64,000 nucleotides of DNA from Salipaludibacillus neizhouensis (GTDB lineage Bacteria > Bacillota > Bacilli > Bacillales > Salisediminibacteriaceae). The stretch covers positions 193,927 to 257,926 of the forward strand of contig NZ_KZ614146.1 of assembly GCF_002886185.1 (NCBI RefSeq), read 5' to 3'. Position numbers and translations under genes: made by a program. This document shows positions 28,050 through 38,610 of this stretch, in pieces (the first letter of the stretch is position 1; every line of letters begins with the position of its first letter). A model generated the notes under the pieces. It was not told the DNA's origin. It did not search any database and saw only the letters and a list, made by a program, of their open reading frames with translations.

Positions 28050-28511
28050 ATGATAGTTAGAAGGTTCAAAATAAGCGATACGTCTTCCATTGCTAAACTC
28101 TTTAGAGAAACAATTTTTACTATCAACAAAGGGGACTATTCAATGCAACAACTTGAAGTATGGGGGAACAGCACTTTGAGTTTACAAGAATGGGAAACTC
28201 GACTGGAAAGTAGTTTTACCTTTGTAGCAGTTGACGGGGGTGAAATAAGAGGTTTTGGAAATTTAACCTGCACAGGAGAAATTGATTTGTTATATACACA
28301 CAAAGATTATCAAAGAAAAGGGATTGCCGCCAATCTGTTAACTCAATTGGAGACTACTGCTAAATCAAAGGGTTTTATTGGAATTGATACAGAAGCTAGC
28401 ATTACTGCGAAACCATTTTTTGAGTCGAAAGGTTATCAGGTCATTAAAAAACAAAATAAGTGTATAAAAGATATGTTTTTCCTTAATTTTGTGATGAGGA
28501 AAACATTATAA
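28050..28511 (+). CDS. GNAT-family N-acetyltransferase
   Basis: The 153-residue protein has the GNAT fold: VRRFKISDTSSIAKLF at the start, then the acetyl-CoA motif HKDYQRKGIAANLLTQLE near 88-105 and the closing FFESKGYQVIKKQN. The family transfers acetyl groups to amines; the substrate is not evident. ATG 28050 follows GAAGG with 8-base spacing; the GTG at 28041 is within the ribosome site. It is 69 bases after oppF and probably the last gene of the peptide operon. A decayed copy is at 11771-12247. Confidence 0.9.
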   Translation: MIVRRFKISDTSSIAKLFRETIFTINKGDYSMQQLEVWGNSTLSLQEWETRLESSFTFVAVDGGEIRGFGNLTCTGEIDLLYTHKDYQRKGIAANLLTQLETTAKSKGFIGIDTEASITAKPFFESKGYQVIKKQNKCIKDMFFLNFVMRKTL

Positions 28512-28563
28512 ATATTTAGTTTTATGGATCGATATTCGGTACATGAAAGATATATTGAAGAAA

Positions 28564-28601
28564 AGACGGCGTTAAATGGAATATTCCATTTAACGCCGTC
28601 T
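28564..28601. terminator. Terminator after the acetyltransferase gene
   Basis: A 38-base perfect palindrome (19-bp arms) lies between convergent genes, with a short T-rich tail. Confidence 0.85.
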
Positions 28602-28656
28602 CTTCTATTAAATAATTCGTTTCTTTGCTTTGATTCCCAAAATTAGGCAGATATCA

Positions 28657-29304
28657 CTATTCAACAGCTGATTCCATTTGTAGATGTTCTTTCTTTTCTT
28701 CAATTTTTCCAAAACCTTGTAAGAAAGACCACATATTAATTGCACCAAAAATACTGGCACCTATGATCGGAAAAAGGATTGGAATAGTAAACAATAATAA
28801 AACTGTTATTGCGTTAGTAATAATTAAGAGGAAAAACCTGAAAGGCTGTAATAAACTAAGATAAAAAGCGCGTTTGTAATATTCTTTAAAGGAAAGTTTA
28901 AAATGAGTTAAAACTGGAAAAATATTGACGATAACAAATAGATAAACTAGTCCTATCATACCAAGAATAACGAGTAAGGCATTGCTCATCCAGTTCGATA
29001 TTTCAATTAATATAAGAAAATCAACATATAGAAAGATACCTATCATCAAAAGTGGAATTCCTATTACATTTGAATTCTTGAAATTTAGTTTATACTCGTT
29101 CCAATAAGTACCGAAAACCGGAAATTCTTCTTCACCTCGAAACCATCTTCTAAATAACGAAAACATGGCTATAGTTGAAGGCATAAAGCCAAAAACAACA
29201 CCACCCAACAGTGTAAAGACAAACCACAATACATTTACATAAGTAAATCGTACGAACCATTCGGCTATACGCATGATTCCAGCGTAAGGGTTACTAGTAT
29301 TCAT
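28657..29304 (-). CDS. DUF624 (YesL-like) membrane protein
   Basis: The 215-residue protein shows the DUF624 pattern: NVLWFVFTLLGGVVFGFMPSTIAMFSLFRRW near the start, about five helices, and IFPVLTHFKLSFKEY in the middle. AAGGAGG with 6-base spacing fixes ATG 29304; an upstream frame to 29430 is not supported. It is divergent from an arabino-oligosaccharide importer, the usual company of this family. It is a distant paralogue of the gene at 17255-17860. Confidence 0.87.
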   Translation of the reverse strand: MNTSNPYAGIMRIAEWFVRFTYVNVLWFVFTLLGGVVFGFMPSTIAMFSLFRRWFRGEEEFPVFGTYWNEYKLNFKNSNVIGIPLLMIGIFLYVDFLILIEISNWMSNALLVILGMIGLVYLFVIVNIFPVLTHFKLSFKEYYKRAFYLSLLQPFRFFLLIITNAITVLLLFTIPILFPIIGASIFGAINMWSFLQGFGKIEEKKEHLQMESAVE

Positions 29305-29692
29305 AAAAACCTCCTTAAAAATGTTCTTCATTTCAGTAACATATATACTCTCTATTATAATGTTTACATTTATATAAATATTAAAGGAGTCAGAGTTTCC
29401 GAGCACAATACTTTTATAAAGATATTTCAAACTGTCTGTGAAAAGAAAAATATAACGGATACACTCTCTTATATTATACCTTTAATGGTATTTACACAAG
29501 ATGAAAATAAAAATAAGTATCCGCTTACATTATTTCTAAAAATACCATTGACTTTAATGATTAATAAAAATACAATACTAATATAAAGCGAATTAATTAA
29601 TGATAATGTTAATTAGTTTGCGAGATGATTTCTCAAAAGGAATTTCATCTTTGTAAAATATAATTTTATTATAGATTAAGGGGAGGTCAATG
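29305..29692. other. Divergent regulatory region between the DUF624 gene and the arabinan operon
   Basis: There is no gene. An inverted pair AATGGTATTT (29484-29493) and AAATACCATT (29540-29549) is separated by 46 bases; its right arm overlaps the -35 box of the promoter at 29548, which suits a repressor loop or an activator site (inference). Confidence 0.5.
29548..29576 (+). promoter_or_regulatory. Sigma-A promoter of the arabinan operon
   Basis: TTGACT (29548-29553), a 17-base spacer and TACAAT (29571-29576), about 115 bases upstream of the binding-protein gene. Confidence 0.65.
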
Positions 29693-31108
29693 ATGGAGAT
29701 TTCGAAAAAGAAAATGGGTGCGTTTTCAATGATTATGGCATCATCAGCGCTACTATTTGCTTGTAGTGGTAGTGGAAGTACAGGTGGTGTGGAAGATAGT
29801 GAGGTTGATGAGGACGGAGTTACACATATCAGTCTATCAACTTGGGGGATCCCAGCGGAATTAAAGGTTATGGAAGAGTTGGTTACTAATTTTGAAGAGG
29901 AAAACCCTGATATTAACGTAAATTTATTACACATTCCGGATGATTACACAGGTAAAATGAATACGATGCTAGCAGGTGGAACAGCACCTGACGTTGTATT
30001 CGCATCAGATGGAGATTTTGGTGGATGGGCACGTGCAGGATTGTTTTTAGACATTCAAGAAATGGCTGAAGAAAGTACGATTGACCTTGACGATATGTGG
30101 GACACAGCACTCGATCGTTATCGATGGGATGGAAGTCGTCGTGGACAAGGTAATTTGCATGCGCTACCAAAAGATATCGGACCGTCTGCTATCTACTATA
30201 ATAAAGACCTCTTTGATGAAGCAGGAGTTGAATACCCAGATCCAGTAGAACCTATGACTTGGGATGAGTTGTTAGAGACCGCAAAAGCATTAACTGATGC
30301 TGAAAAAGATCAATTTGGTCTTGGACCTATCTGGTGGGAAGGCTTTGTATGGTCAAATGGAGGAGAGTTCCTTAGTGAAGATCTAACTGAGTTTATCCTT
30401 CATGAAGAAGAAGGTGTTGAAGCATTGCAATTTGTTGCTGATTTAACAAATGTTCACAAAGTAGCTCCGAATTCGCATCAACTTGATGCGATGGATGCAG
30501 ACCAAATGTTTGAAACTGGACGTATAGCTATGAACATGGCAGGTCGTTGGATGGTTCCAGATTATCGTGAAATGAACTTTGACTGGGATGTAGCTCCAAT
30601 GCCACAAGGGCCTACAGGAATTTCAACAAACTGGTCAGGTTCTGTAGGTTATGCAATTAATGAAAAAACAAATTTCCCAGAAGCTTCATTTAAACTGGTT
30701 GAGTATTTAGCTGGTGAGCGTGGTCAAGAGATTCAAACAGAACTTGGCTTTGCAATTCCAACTTATGAATCATTAGCAGAAACAGATGTCTTTCTTCAAC
30801 CAGATCAAAAACCAGCGAATGCGGAAGCTTTCATTATCGGAGCAAAAACGCAACGCCCTGGACCTTGGAATATCACGCCGAATAATCGTTGGTTAGATGA
30901 ATTGAACCAAAATTTAGGTGACGTTATGAATGGTGAAAGATCTGCTGAAGAAGTGTTAAATGAAATACAGCCTGCCGTTCAAGAGTTCCTTGAGGCTGGC
31001 AACCCTGAAATCTTTGGTGAAGAAGTAACAGAGGAAGATCTTGAACTTCATATTGATGAAGACATTGAACTTGATGATGAACTTAAAGAATTAGAAGAAA
31101 GAGAATAA
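29693..31108 (+). CDS. Sugar ABC solute-binding lipoprotein (AraN-like)
   Basis: A signal peptide ending in LLFAC gives a lipid-anchored family 1 sugar-binding protein; ISLSTWGIPAELKVMEELV and MLAGGTAPDVVFASDG are typical. Two MalFG-type permeases and intracellular arabinan enzymes follow, so arabino-oligosaccharides are the likely ligand, as for AraN. The tail is very acidic. The second of two tandem ATG codons (29693) has the better spacing to GGAGGT. Confidence 0.87.
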   Translation: MEISKKKMGAFSMIMASSALLFACSGSGSTGGVEDSEVDEDGVTHISLSTWGIPAELKVMEELVTNFEEENPDINVNLLHIPDDYTGKMNTMLAGGTAPDVVFASDGDFGGWARAGLFLDIQEMAEESTIDLDDMWDTALDRYRWDGSRRGQGNLHALPKDIGPSAIYYNKDLFDEAGVEYPDPVEPMTWDELLETAKALTDAEKDQFGLGPIWWEGFVWSNGGEFLSEDLTEFILHEEEGVEALQFVADLTNVHKVAPNSHQLDAMDADQMFETGRIAMNMAGRWMVPDYREMNFDWDVAPMPQGPTGISTNWSGSVGYAINEKTNFPEASFKLVEYLAGERGQEIQTELGFAIPTYESLAETDVFLQPDQKPANAEAFIIGAKTQRPGPWNITPNNRWLDELNQNLGDVMNGERSAEEVLNEIQPAVQEFLEAGNPEIFGEEVTEEDLELHIDEDIELDDELKELEERE

Positions 31109-31213
31109 TTAGATAATTACGGACTAAAAGAATATTTTAAATATCTATATCGGGGGGGATAGAACCCCTCGATATTTTCGTAATAAAACGTAATGTAAGG
31201 AGAGGTGAGATCT

Positions 31214-32155
31214 GTGGCTGCGAATACATCAACAAACGAAGAAAAACCGTTAAATAGTGGACCTGAAGTTCCGTTAAATAAGAAAAAAAAGTGGAATAAA
31301 GAATATACATGGGGCTACCTATTTATAGCTCCACCGCTTATTGGATTTGTGCTATTTGCTTTTCTACCAATACTTTATTCAGTATATGTAAGTTTTACTA
31401 ATTATGATTTGTATAATGATCCTGTTTGGATTGGGGCAGATAACTATACGCGTTTGTTTTTTGAAGATGCTCTTTTTAGGAAAACAATTGTTAATACATT
31501 TTATGCTGCAGTAGGGATTCCTTTGGGGATGATCGTTTCCTTAGGGATTGCTATGGCACTTAACCAGAAAATTAGAGGGATTTCTATATTTAGAACGGCA
31601 TTTTTTCTCCCGGCAGTAAGTTCTGTCGTTGCAGTCACTCTTTTATTCCGTTGGATTTTTAATGCAGACTTCGGGCTATTAAACATCGGTCTTGGTTTCA
31701 TCGGAATTGATGGACCTAACTGGTTAACGAGTGAAACATGGGCGATGCCTGCTTTGATCATTCAAGGTATATGGGGTGGTCTAGGTATTAACATGATATT
31801 ATATCTGGCAGCATTGCAAGGTGTAAATAGAGCATTATATGAAGCAGCAGATATCGATGGAGGAAATGGGTGGCAAAAGTTCCGCTTCATAACAATCCCT
31901 TCGATTTCACCAACAACGTTCTTTATTTTGATTACATCGACGATTGGTGCTTTGCAAGATTTCCAAAGGTTTATGATTATGACAGAAGGTGGACCGAACT
32001 ATTCAACTACCACCGTAGTTTATTATATTTATAACAATGCCTTTAGTTATATGGAAATGGGCTATGCCTCAGCGATGGCTTGGCTTCTCGGTATTATCAT
32101 ACTGATCATTACACTGATTAACTTTAAAGTAGCGCAAAAATGGGTTCATTACTAG
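31214..32155 (+). CDS. Sugar ABC permease (AraP/MalF-type)
   Basis: The 313-residue protein starts with a hydrophilic tail, then YTWGYLFIAPPLIGFVLF and further helices, with the EAA loop LYEAADIDGGNGWQKFRFITIP near 214-235. GTG 31214 has AAGGAGAGG eight bases upstream; a GTG at 31205 overlaps that site. It forms the channel with the next gene. No ATPase is encoded in the operon. Confidence 0.88.
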   Translation: MAANTSTNEEKPLNSGPEVPLNKKKKWNKEYTWGYLFIAPPLIGFVLFAFLPILYSVYVSFTNYDLYNDPVWIGADNYTRLFFEDALFRKTIVNTFYAAVGIPLGMIVSLGIAMALNQKIRGISIFRTAFFLPAVSSVVAVTLLFRWIFNADFGLLNIGLGFIGIDGPNWLTSETWAMPALIIQGIWGGLGINMILYLAALQGVNRALYEAADIDGGNGWQKFRFITIPSISPTTFFILITSTIGALQDFQRFMIMTEGGPNYSTTTVVYYIYNNAFSYMEMGYASAMAWLLGIIILIITLINFKVAQKWVHY

Positions 32156-32171
32156 AAAGGGGTGGAGAGAC

Positions 32172-33032
32172 ATGGCAGATCAACGCAATTGGTATCAAAG
32201 TAAAGAAAAAGTAAGGAAAATGAAAAAATTATTCTCTTACATCTTCCTGACTATTGGTGGATTATTTATGGCTATTCCAGTCATTTGGATGATTTCAACT
32301 TCCTTAAAAAATAAAGGTGATATTTTTACAATGCCTCCGGAATTTATTCCGATGAATCCTACGTTTGACAACTACATACGAATTTTTGTTGAATCGGATA
32401 TCGTTCGAGGGTTTATGAACACGATGATTATTATTCTACCAACGACGTTTATAGGTGTTTTCGCAGCTGCTTTGGCTGCATTCGCATTTGCAAAATTAAA
32501 TTTCCCTGGAAGAAACAAGTTATTTTTCTTTCTTATCGCAACAATGATGTTACCTGGTATTGTTGTATTAGTTCCGCAATTTATCCTTTTCCGTACGATA
32601 GGATGGTTAGATACGTTCCTTCCACTTATGGTGCCTGGATTCTTTGGTGCTGCAATGGCAGTTTTCTTCTTACGGCAATTCTTTATGGGAATTCCAGACG
32701 ATTTAATTGAAGCAGCAAAAATTGATGGACTGAGTTACTTTGGTATCTTTCGCGTCATCATGGTTCCGTTAGCTAAACCGGCCATTGTTACACAGGTCAT
32801 TCTGGGATTACTAGCTGGGTATAATGATTTTATGGGTCCATTAATATATTTAAATTCACCAGAAAACTTCACATTACAGCTTGTTCTAGCTTCATTTCGA
32901 GGTTATTATACGTCAGATTGGGGCCTAATCATGGCGGGTTCTGTATTAGCTTTGATTCCGACGTTACTGGCTTTCTTCTTTGCTCAGAAACAGTTTATTG
33001 AAGGGATTACCATGACTGGAGTGAAAGGATAA
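32172..33032 (+). CDS. Sugar ABC permease (AraQ/MalG-type)
   Basis: The 286-residue permease has the MalG-type pattern: MAIPVIWMISTSLK, a central EAA loop (DLIEAAKIDGLSYFGIFRVIMVP near 178-200) and the end FIEGITMTGVKG. It starts 16 bases after the previous permease, and its stop codon shares a base with the ATG of the GH43 gene (TAATG), so transport and hydrolysis are co-translated. Confidence 0.9.
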   Translation: MADQRNWYQSKEKVRKMKKLFSYIFLTIGGLFMAIPVIWMISTSLKNKGDIFTMPPEFIPMNPTFDNYIRIFVESDIVRGFMNTMIIILPTTFIGVFAAALAAFAFAKLNFPGRNKLFFFLIATMMLPGIVVLVPQFILFRTIGWLDTFLPLMVPGFFGAAMAVFFLRQFFMGIPDDLIEAAKIDGLSYFGIFRVIMVPLAKPAIVTQVILGLLAGYNDFMGPLIYLNSPENFTLQLVLASFRGYYTSDWGLIMAGSVLALIPTLLAFFFAQKQFIEGITMTGVKG

Positions 33033-34345
33033 TGAATAAATCGGGTGATGCACTTTCGAAATCTCCAATGAATTGGGGGAGTTATAATTGTCATGATCCG
33101 TCTATTTTCAAAGCTAGCTCTGGCACATACTATATTTTTTCGACAGATACAAAATCTCACTCTAATACACATACCTTTCCAGGAGGTTGTCAGATTCGTA
33201 CTTCTGAAGATCTTGTGCAATGGACTTGGAAAGGTACTGCATTAGATGGGGTTCCGAGTGAGGCTTATGCTTGGACAAGTGCCCAAGGACTTTGGGCCCC
33301 AGAAGTTGCCTTTTGGGATAATGTATATCATTTGTATTATAGTGCTTCTCAATTTGGCAAAAACCAATCATTTATTGGCTTAGCAACTAGCAATTCTATC
33401 GAAGGACCTTGGGAAGAACAAGGTGTTGTAGTAAAGACAAAGAATGGTGTGTCTGCACCAAATGCTATTGATGCGAATATTGTTTTTGATAAACAAGAAG
33501 AACCTTATTTATGTTATGGATCTTTTTTTGGGGGCATTTATTTAAAGAAACTAGATCGACAAACAGGAAAGCCTCTTTCTGAAGGCGATGGTTCTTGTAT
33601 TGCAAAAAGAGACAATATCACACGAGAAGGTGCAGTAGAAGGACCTTATATTTATTATCACTCTCAACATGATTATTACTATTTATTTGTTTCATATGAC
33701 TCTCTCTTCACGAACTATCATATTCGAGTTGGGAGAGCACGTTCTATTGAAGGTCCTTATTTTGATTCTAAAGGTTTCATGATGACAAATGACTCTGTGG
33801 AAGTTGCAGACGAAGTTGGAGAAAAAATTCTTTCGGGCTATTGTTTTTCTGACGAAACAGGATGGATGGCTCCAGGGCATAATTCAATCTTGGATGACGG
33901 GGAACAAACCTTTCTAGTTCATCATGCCAGAGAATTAAATGAAAAAGATCTATTTTCTCTTCATATTAGAGAATTAAAATGGCTTTCAGATGGATGGCCT
34001 GTAGTAGCAATTGAAAGGTATAAACGAATTCCTGATGATGATATGAGTCTTTCTCCAGTAGGTATGTATGAAGGCTTTCTTTTTGGTAATGCCTATAATG
34101 GTATTCATCAATCAGTCATATTGAACCGGGAATCTATAAATGCTCTTACAATAGATGAAGAACCCTTTGAACTAGTGGGTAAAAATGAGGAAAACCAATT
34201 ATATCGGTCGTTACTAAATAACGAAAATACAATGGAGTGTATTGAATTTAAGGGGTGGGATTGGGAATTACAACAACCTACTTGGCTTATTTCCGGAAGA
34301 TTATCAAATAAAACCTCCTTTTCCTTTAAAAAGAGGGTAAACTGA
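33032..34345 (+). CDS. GH43 glycosidase, probable intracellular arabinanase
   Basis: A five-bladed propeller GH43 enzyme: the catalytic base Asp is in YNCHDPSIF near 23, the middle Asp probably in NAIDANIVF near 148, and the acid Glu in EGAVEGPYIYYH near 202. Residues after about 320 form a C-terminal beta domain as in arabinan endo-1,5-alpha-L-arabinosidases. There is no signal peptide, so it acts on imported arabino-oligosaccharides. Its place inside an importer operon beside another GH43 and a GH51 supports this. An exo-acting arabinosidase is an alternative. Confidence 0.87.
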   Translation: MNKSGDALSKSPMNWGSYNCHDPSIFKASSGTYYIFSTDTKSHSNTHTFPGGCQIRTSEDLVQWTWKGTALDGVPSEAYAWTSAQGLWAPEVAFWDNVYHLYYSASQFGKNQSFIGLATSNSIEGPWEEQGVVVKTKNGVSAPNAIDANIVFDKQEEPYLCYGSFFGGIYLKKLDRQTGKPLSEGDGSCIAKRDNITREGAVEGPYIYYHSQHDYYYLFVSYDSLFTNYHIRVGRARSIEGPYFDSKGFMMTNDSVEVADEVGEKILSGYCFSDETGWMAPGHNSILDDGEQTFLVHHARELNEKDLFSLHIRELKWLSDGWPVVAIERYKRIPDDDMSLSPVGMYEGFLFGNAYNGIHQSVILNRESINALTIDEEPFELVGKNEENQLYRSLLNNENTMECIEFKGWDWELQQPTWLISGRLSNKTSFSFKKRVN

Positions 34346-34398
34346 TGTATTATAGTTAATGAATATATTAATTGATTTATATGAATGGAGTGTATTAT

Positions 34399-35376
34399 AT
34401 GGCGGTTACGCAAAAAAAGACAACGTATCATAATCCGATTGTAAAGCAACGCGCGGATCCATGGATCTATAAACATACCGATGGATATTATTACTTTACT
34501 GGATCAGTTCCTGAATATAATCTTATTGAACTAAGAAGAGCTAAAACAATAAACGGTTTAGAAGATGCAGAAACAAAAGCAGTATGGCATAAACACACTG
34601 AAGGACCTATGAGTGCAAATATATGGGCACCTGAAATTCATTATATTGACGGGAAATGGTACATATATTTTGCAGCAGCTAAATCAGCTGAAACAAAAGA
34701 AGGTCTTTTCGATCATCGAATGTATGTTTTGGAAACCGATGCAGAAAACCCGCTAGAAGGTGAATGGGTAGAAAAGGGACAAATCAAAACGAAGTGGGAA
34801 ACGTTCGCATTAGATGCAACGAATTTTGAACATAAAGGGGTAAGGTATCTTGTCTGGCCACAAAAAGATCCTGAGATAATCGGGAATTCCAATCTTTATA
34901 TCGCAGAAATGGAGAATCCATGGACGATTAAAGGAGAGCAGGTAATGATTACAAAGCCTGAGTATGATTGGGAAATTAAAGGGTTTTTAGTTAATGAAGG
35001 GCCAGCTGTTATAAAGAGAAACGGGAAAGTATTTATTTCCTATTCTGCTAGCGCAACAAATCATCATTATTGCATGGGGCTTTTATCAGCTGATGAGGAT
35101 GCTGATCTGCTGGGCTCGTGTAGTTGGGAAAAAGCAAAGCAACCTGTTTTTCAGACTAATGAGACGACGTCCCAATATGGACCAGGGCACAATAGTTTTA
35201 CTGTATCTGAGGATGATAAAGAAGATGTGATTATTTATCATGCTCGTAATTACAAGGAAATAGAAGGGGATCCTCTATATGATCCAAATAGACATGCGAG
35301 AGCTCAAGTATTTAGTTGGGATCAAAATGGGACTCCTTTCTTTGGAATTCCAGAGCCGGATTCGATAAAGAAATAA
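34399..35376 (+). CDS. GH43 glycosidase, probable arabinosidase or arabinofuranosidase
   Basis: The 325-residue protein has a single GH43 propeller without an extra domain: base Asp in QRADPWIYK near 21, ALDATNFEHKG in the middle and acid Glu in LVNEGPAVIKR near 200. ATG 34399 has GGAG eight bases upstream; the in-frame ATG at 34372 has no ribosome site. No signal peptide, so cytoplasmic. The short single-domain form is common among exo-acting arabinofuranosidases of GH43. A 5' fragment of a duplicate lies at 18285-18385. Confidence 0.85.
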   Translation: MAVTQKKTTYHNPIVKQRADPWIYKHTDGYYYFTGSVPEYNLIELRRAKTINGLEDAETKAVWHKHTEGPMSANIWAPEIHYIDGKWYIYFAAAKSAETKEGLFDHRMYVLETDAENPLEGEWVEKGQIKTKWETFALDATNFEHKGVRYLVWPQKDPEIIGNSNLYIAEMENPWTIKGEQVMITKPEYDWEIKGFLVNEGPAVIKRNGKVFISYSASATNHHYCMGLLSADEDADLLGSCSWEKAKQPVFQTNETTSQYGPGHNSFTVSEDDKEDVIIYHARNYKEIEGDPLYDPNRHARAQVFSWDQNGTPFFGIPEPDSIKK

Positions 35377-35394
35377 TAATCTAAGAAAGGATGA

Positions 35395-36909
<1,515 letters not shown>

Positions 36910-36916
36910 TAATAGT

Positions 36917-36959
36917 AAAAATCCCCGGCCTGATAGATTATCGGACTGGGGATTTTTTT
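36917..36959. terminator. Bidirectional terminator between abfA and the ArsR-like gene
   Basis: Arms AAATCCCCGGCCTGAT-like and its near-complement, then seven T on the plus strand and five on the minus strand, between convergent genes. Confidence 0.85.
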
Positions 36960-36960
36960 C

Positions 36961-37893
36961 TTACCTTTTTTTAGAATCTGGATTCAAATCTTTAGTATGA
37001 AATAGTCTGAAAACGATATCTTGATTATAGTTACCGAAGTTGGAACCAAAAATGGTCACACCACCAACATTTTTGGCTTCTTCCGGTACGGATACTCGAA
37101 AAGACCACTGCTTGGAACGAATTTGAACATCCTGAATGGATACATCGGAGAGCTTCATACCATCCATAAAAGTTCCTTCTTCTGTCACTCTAATAAACTT
37201 AAGTAGTCCATACTGATTAATAATCTTAGGCCACCAGTCCGGGGTGTATTTACCTGGACTATCACCGAAATCACCGGGACTTGTCCAAGTCCCAAGATCA
37301 ATATTATTCAAGTAAAAAGTAATGTCAGACGGCCAGTTTTCATTGGTGAAAGGAGCTTCTGAAGACATTTCTAAAGAGATCTCAAGTGCCTTTGGTGTTT
37401 CGGTTGACGTCAGGAAATTAGGGATCTTATATTCAATGTATCCTTTACTGAACCACAAAATTTTCGCGTTAACTCTTTCTGGATCCAGAAAATACCTTGG
37501 TTCATCAAATTCACCAATAATTTGTTCTGTTGAAGCTAAACCGCAGGTAGGTTCAACATCAAAATCAGTATAATGTCCAACAGATAAAATGGTTTCATGA
37601 AATTGCGTCAAGCTTTCTGTTTTTGGGGGGAAATGAATGTCAATGTGGTCTACGTCTAAAATACATAGCTTTTGTATACCGGCTTTTCCCGGAACCATTT
37701 CCGTACGTATAATACCCGATTTCTCTAACTTTTTAATATGCATAGTCATAATTGCACTACTTAAACTCACAGCTGCGGCCAATTCTCTAATGTTCATTGA
37801 ACGCATTGTAAGTTGCTGAATAATTGCTAACCTGACTTTGCTGGCAAGTGCTTCATAAACAGGCAATGAATCAGTCGAAATATCTAATTGCAT
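36961..37893 (-). CDS. ArsR-type winged-helix regulator with a large C-terminal domain
   Basis: Residues about 10-75 are an ArsR/SmtB-type winged helix (LASKVRLAIIQQLTMRSMNIRELA, then SSAIMTMHIKKLEKSGII). The remaining 230 residues are mostly beta and hold few cysteines, so this is not a metal sensor of the usual 100-residue kind; segments such as ITFYLNNIDLGTWTSPGDFG recall a jelly-roll sugar-binding fold. Its position between the arabinan operon and araD suggests regulation of arabinose genes by a carbohydrate ligand (inference). A ribosome site GGAGG is 4-9 bases from ATG 37893. Confidence 0.8.
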   Translation of the reverse strand: MQLDISTDSLPVYEALASKVRLAIIQQLTMRSMNIRELAAAVSLSSAIMTMHIKKLEKSGIIRTEMVPGKAGIQKLCILDVDHIDIHFPPKTESLTQFHETILSVGHYTDFDVEPTCGLASTEQIIGEFDEPRYFLDPERVNAKILWFSKGYIEYKIPNFLTSTETPKALEISLEMSSEAPFTNENWPSDITFYLNNIDLGTWTSPGDFGDSPGKYTPDWWPKIINQYGLLKFIRVTEEGTFMDGMKLSDVSIQDVQIRSKQWSFRVSVPEEAKNVGGVTIFGSNFGNYNQDIVFRLFHTKDLNPDSKKR

Positions 37894-38302
37894 GCTAGTT
37901 CCTCCGTTACAATAGTATGGAATAATCTCCTCTAAAAACAGTATGTTCTAAGTACCCTTCAATTTCTAGTTATAGCTTATCATAATTTAATGGGCTTAAA
38001 AGAATAATGTACATTTTCAGGCTTGTTTACTCACTTTTACCAAAATTAATCGGTCTATACAGTGAGCTATATAAGATAGTAAATTGATGCCTTATTCATA
38101 TTTTAATTAGAATACCTTCATTATAATATTAACATTTATGTTTACTAAATGAAAGAGTATATAATAAGGTTTTATTAGTGAATTTTAGTTTAATTTTTCT
38201 ATACTTGTACAAAAACACCATTTTATTAATAAAAATATAAAATGAATTACAGAAATTATGACTAAGTACTTCCAATTGTTATCAATTTCATATAAAATAA
38301 AC

Positions 38303-38316
38303 CTTATACGTATAAG
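38303..38316. promoter_or_regulatory. Perfect 14-bp palindrome, candidate AraR operator
   Basis: CTTATACGTATAAG has the spacing and centre of the B. subtilis AraR operator (core GTACGTAC, here ATACGTAT). It lies 13 bases after a TATAAAAT element. Confidence 0.5.
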
Positions 38317-38545
38317 TTATTTCCTGAGGAGGGATTTTTAAAGGTTAATTTTCATTCTCAATGTAGCGATTTTCTCTAAAAAACAGAGTGATTTGAACAA
38401 TTCATGCTATAAAGCGGAATAATTAAGCTATGAAAATAAGTAAAAAATGAAAGTCTTAATTGAGCAATGGTATTACATGCAGTTTAATAAAAAGTAAAAT
38501 AATTAGAAAGGGTTTTCATTTATTTTTATAAAAAGGATGAAAAAT

Positions 38546-38565
38546 CATCCGTACAAGTTTATAAT
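38546..38565 (+). promoter_or_regulatory. araDA promoter region with AraR-like half-site
   Basis: CATCCGTACAAGTT (38546-38559) resembles an AraR half-site and immediately precedes a perfect TATAAT (38560-38565), 46 bases before the araD start. No good -35 box is visible. Confidence 0.5.
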
Positions 38566-38610
38566 GAAAATTATATTATTATTTAATTTCATGGAAGGGA
38601 ATGAAGCATC

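Larger units (their letters stand above)
37894..38610. other. Long divergent regulatory region before araD
   Basis: About 700 A/T-rich bases without a gene. It holds TTGTACAA-type half sites near 38205, the perfect palindrome CTTATACGTATAAG at 38303-38316, an isolated GAGGAGGG ribosome site near 38329 with no open frame behind it, a second CGTACAAG half-site near 38550 and a TATAAT at 38560-38565. The first part may be the remains of a deleted gene or a leader. Confidence 0.55.
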
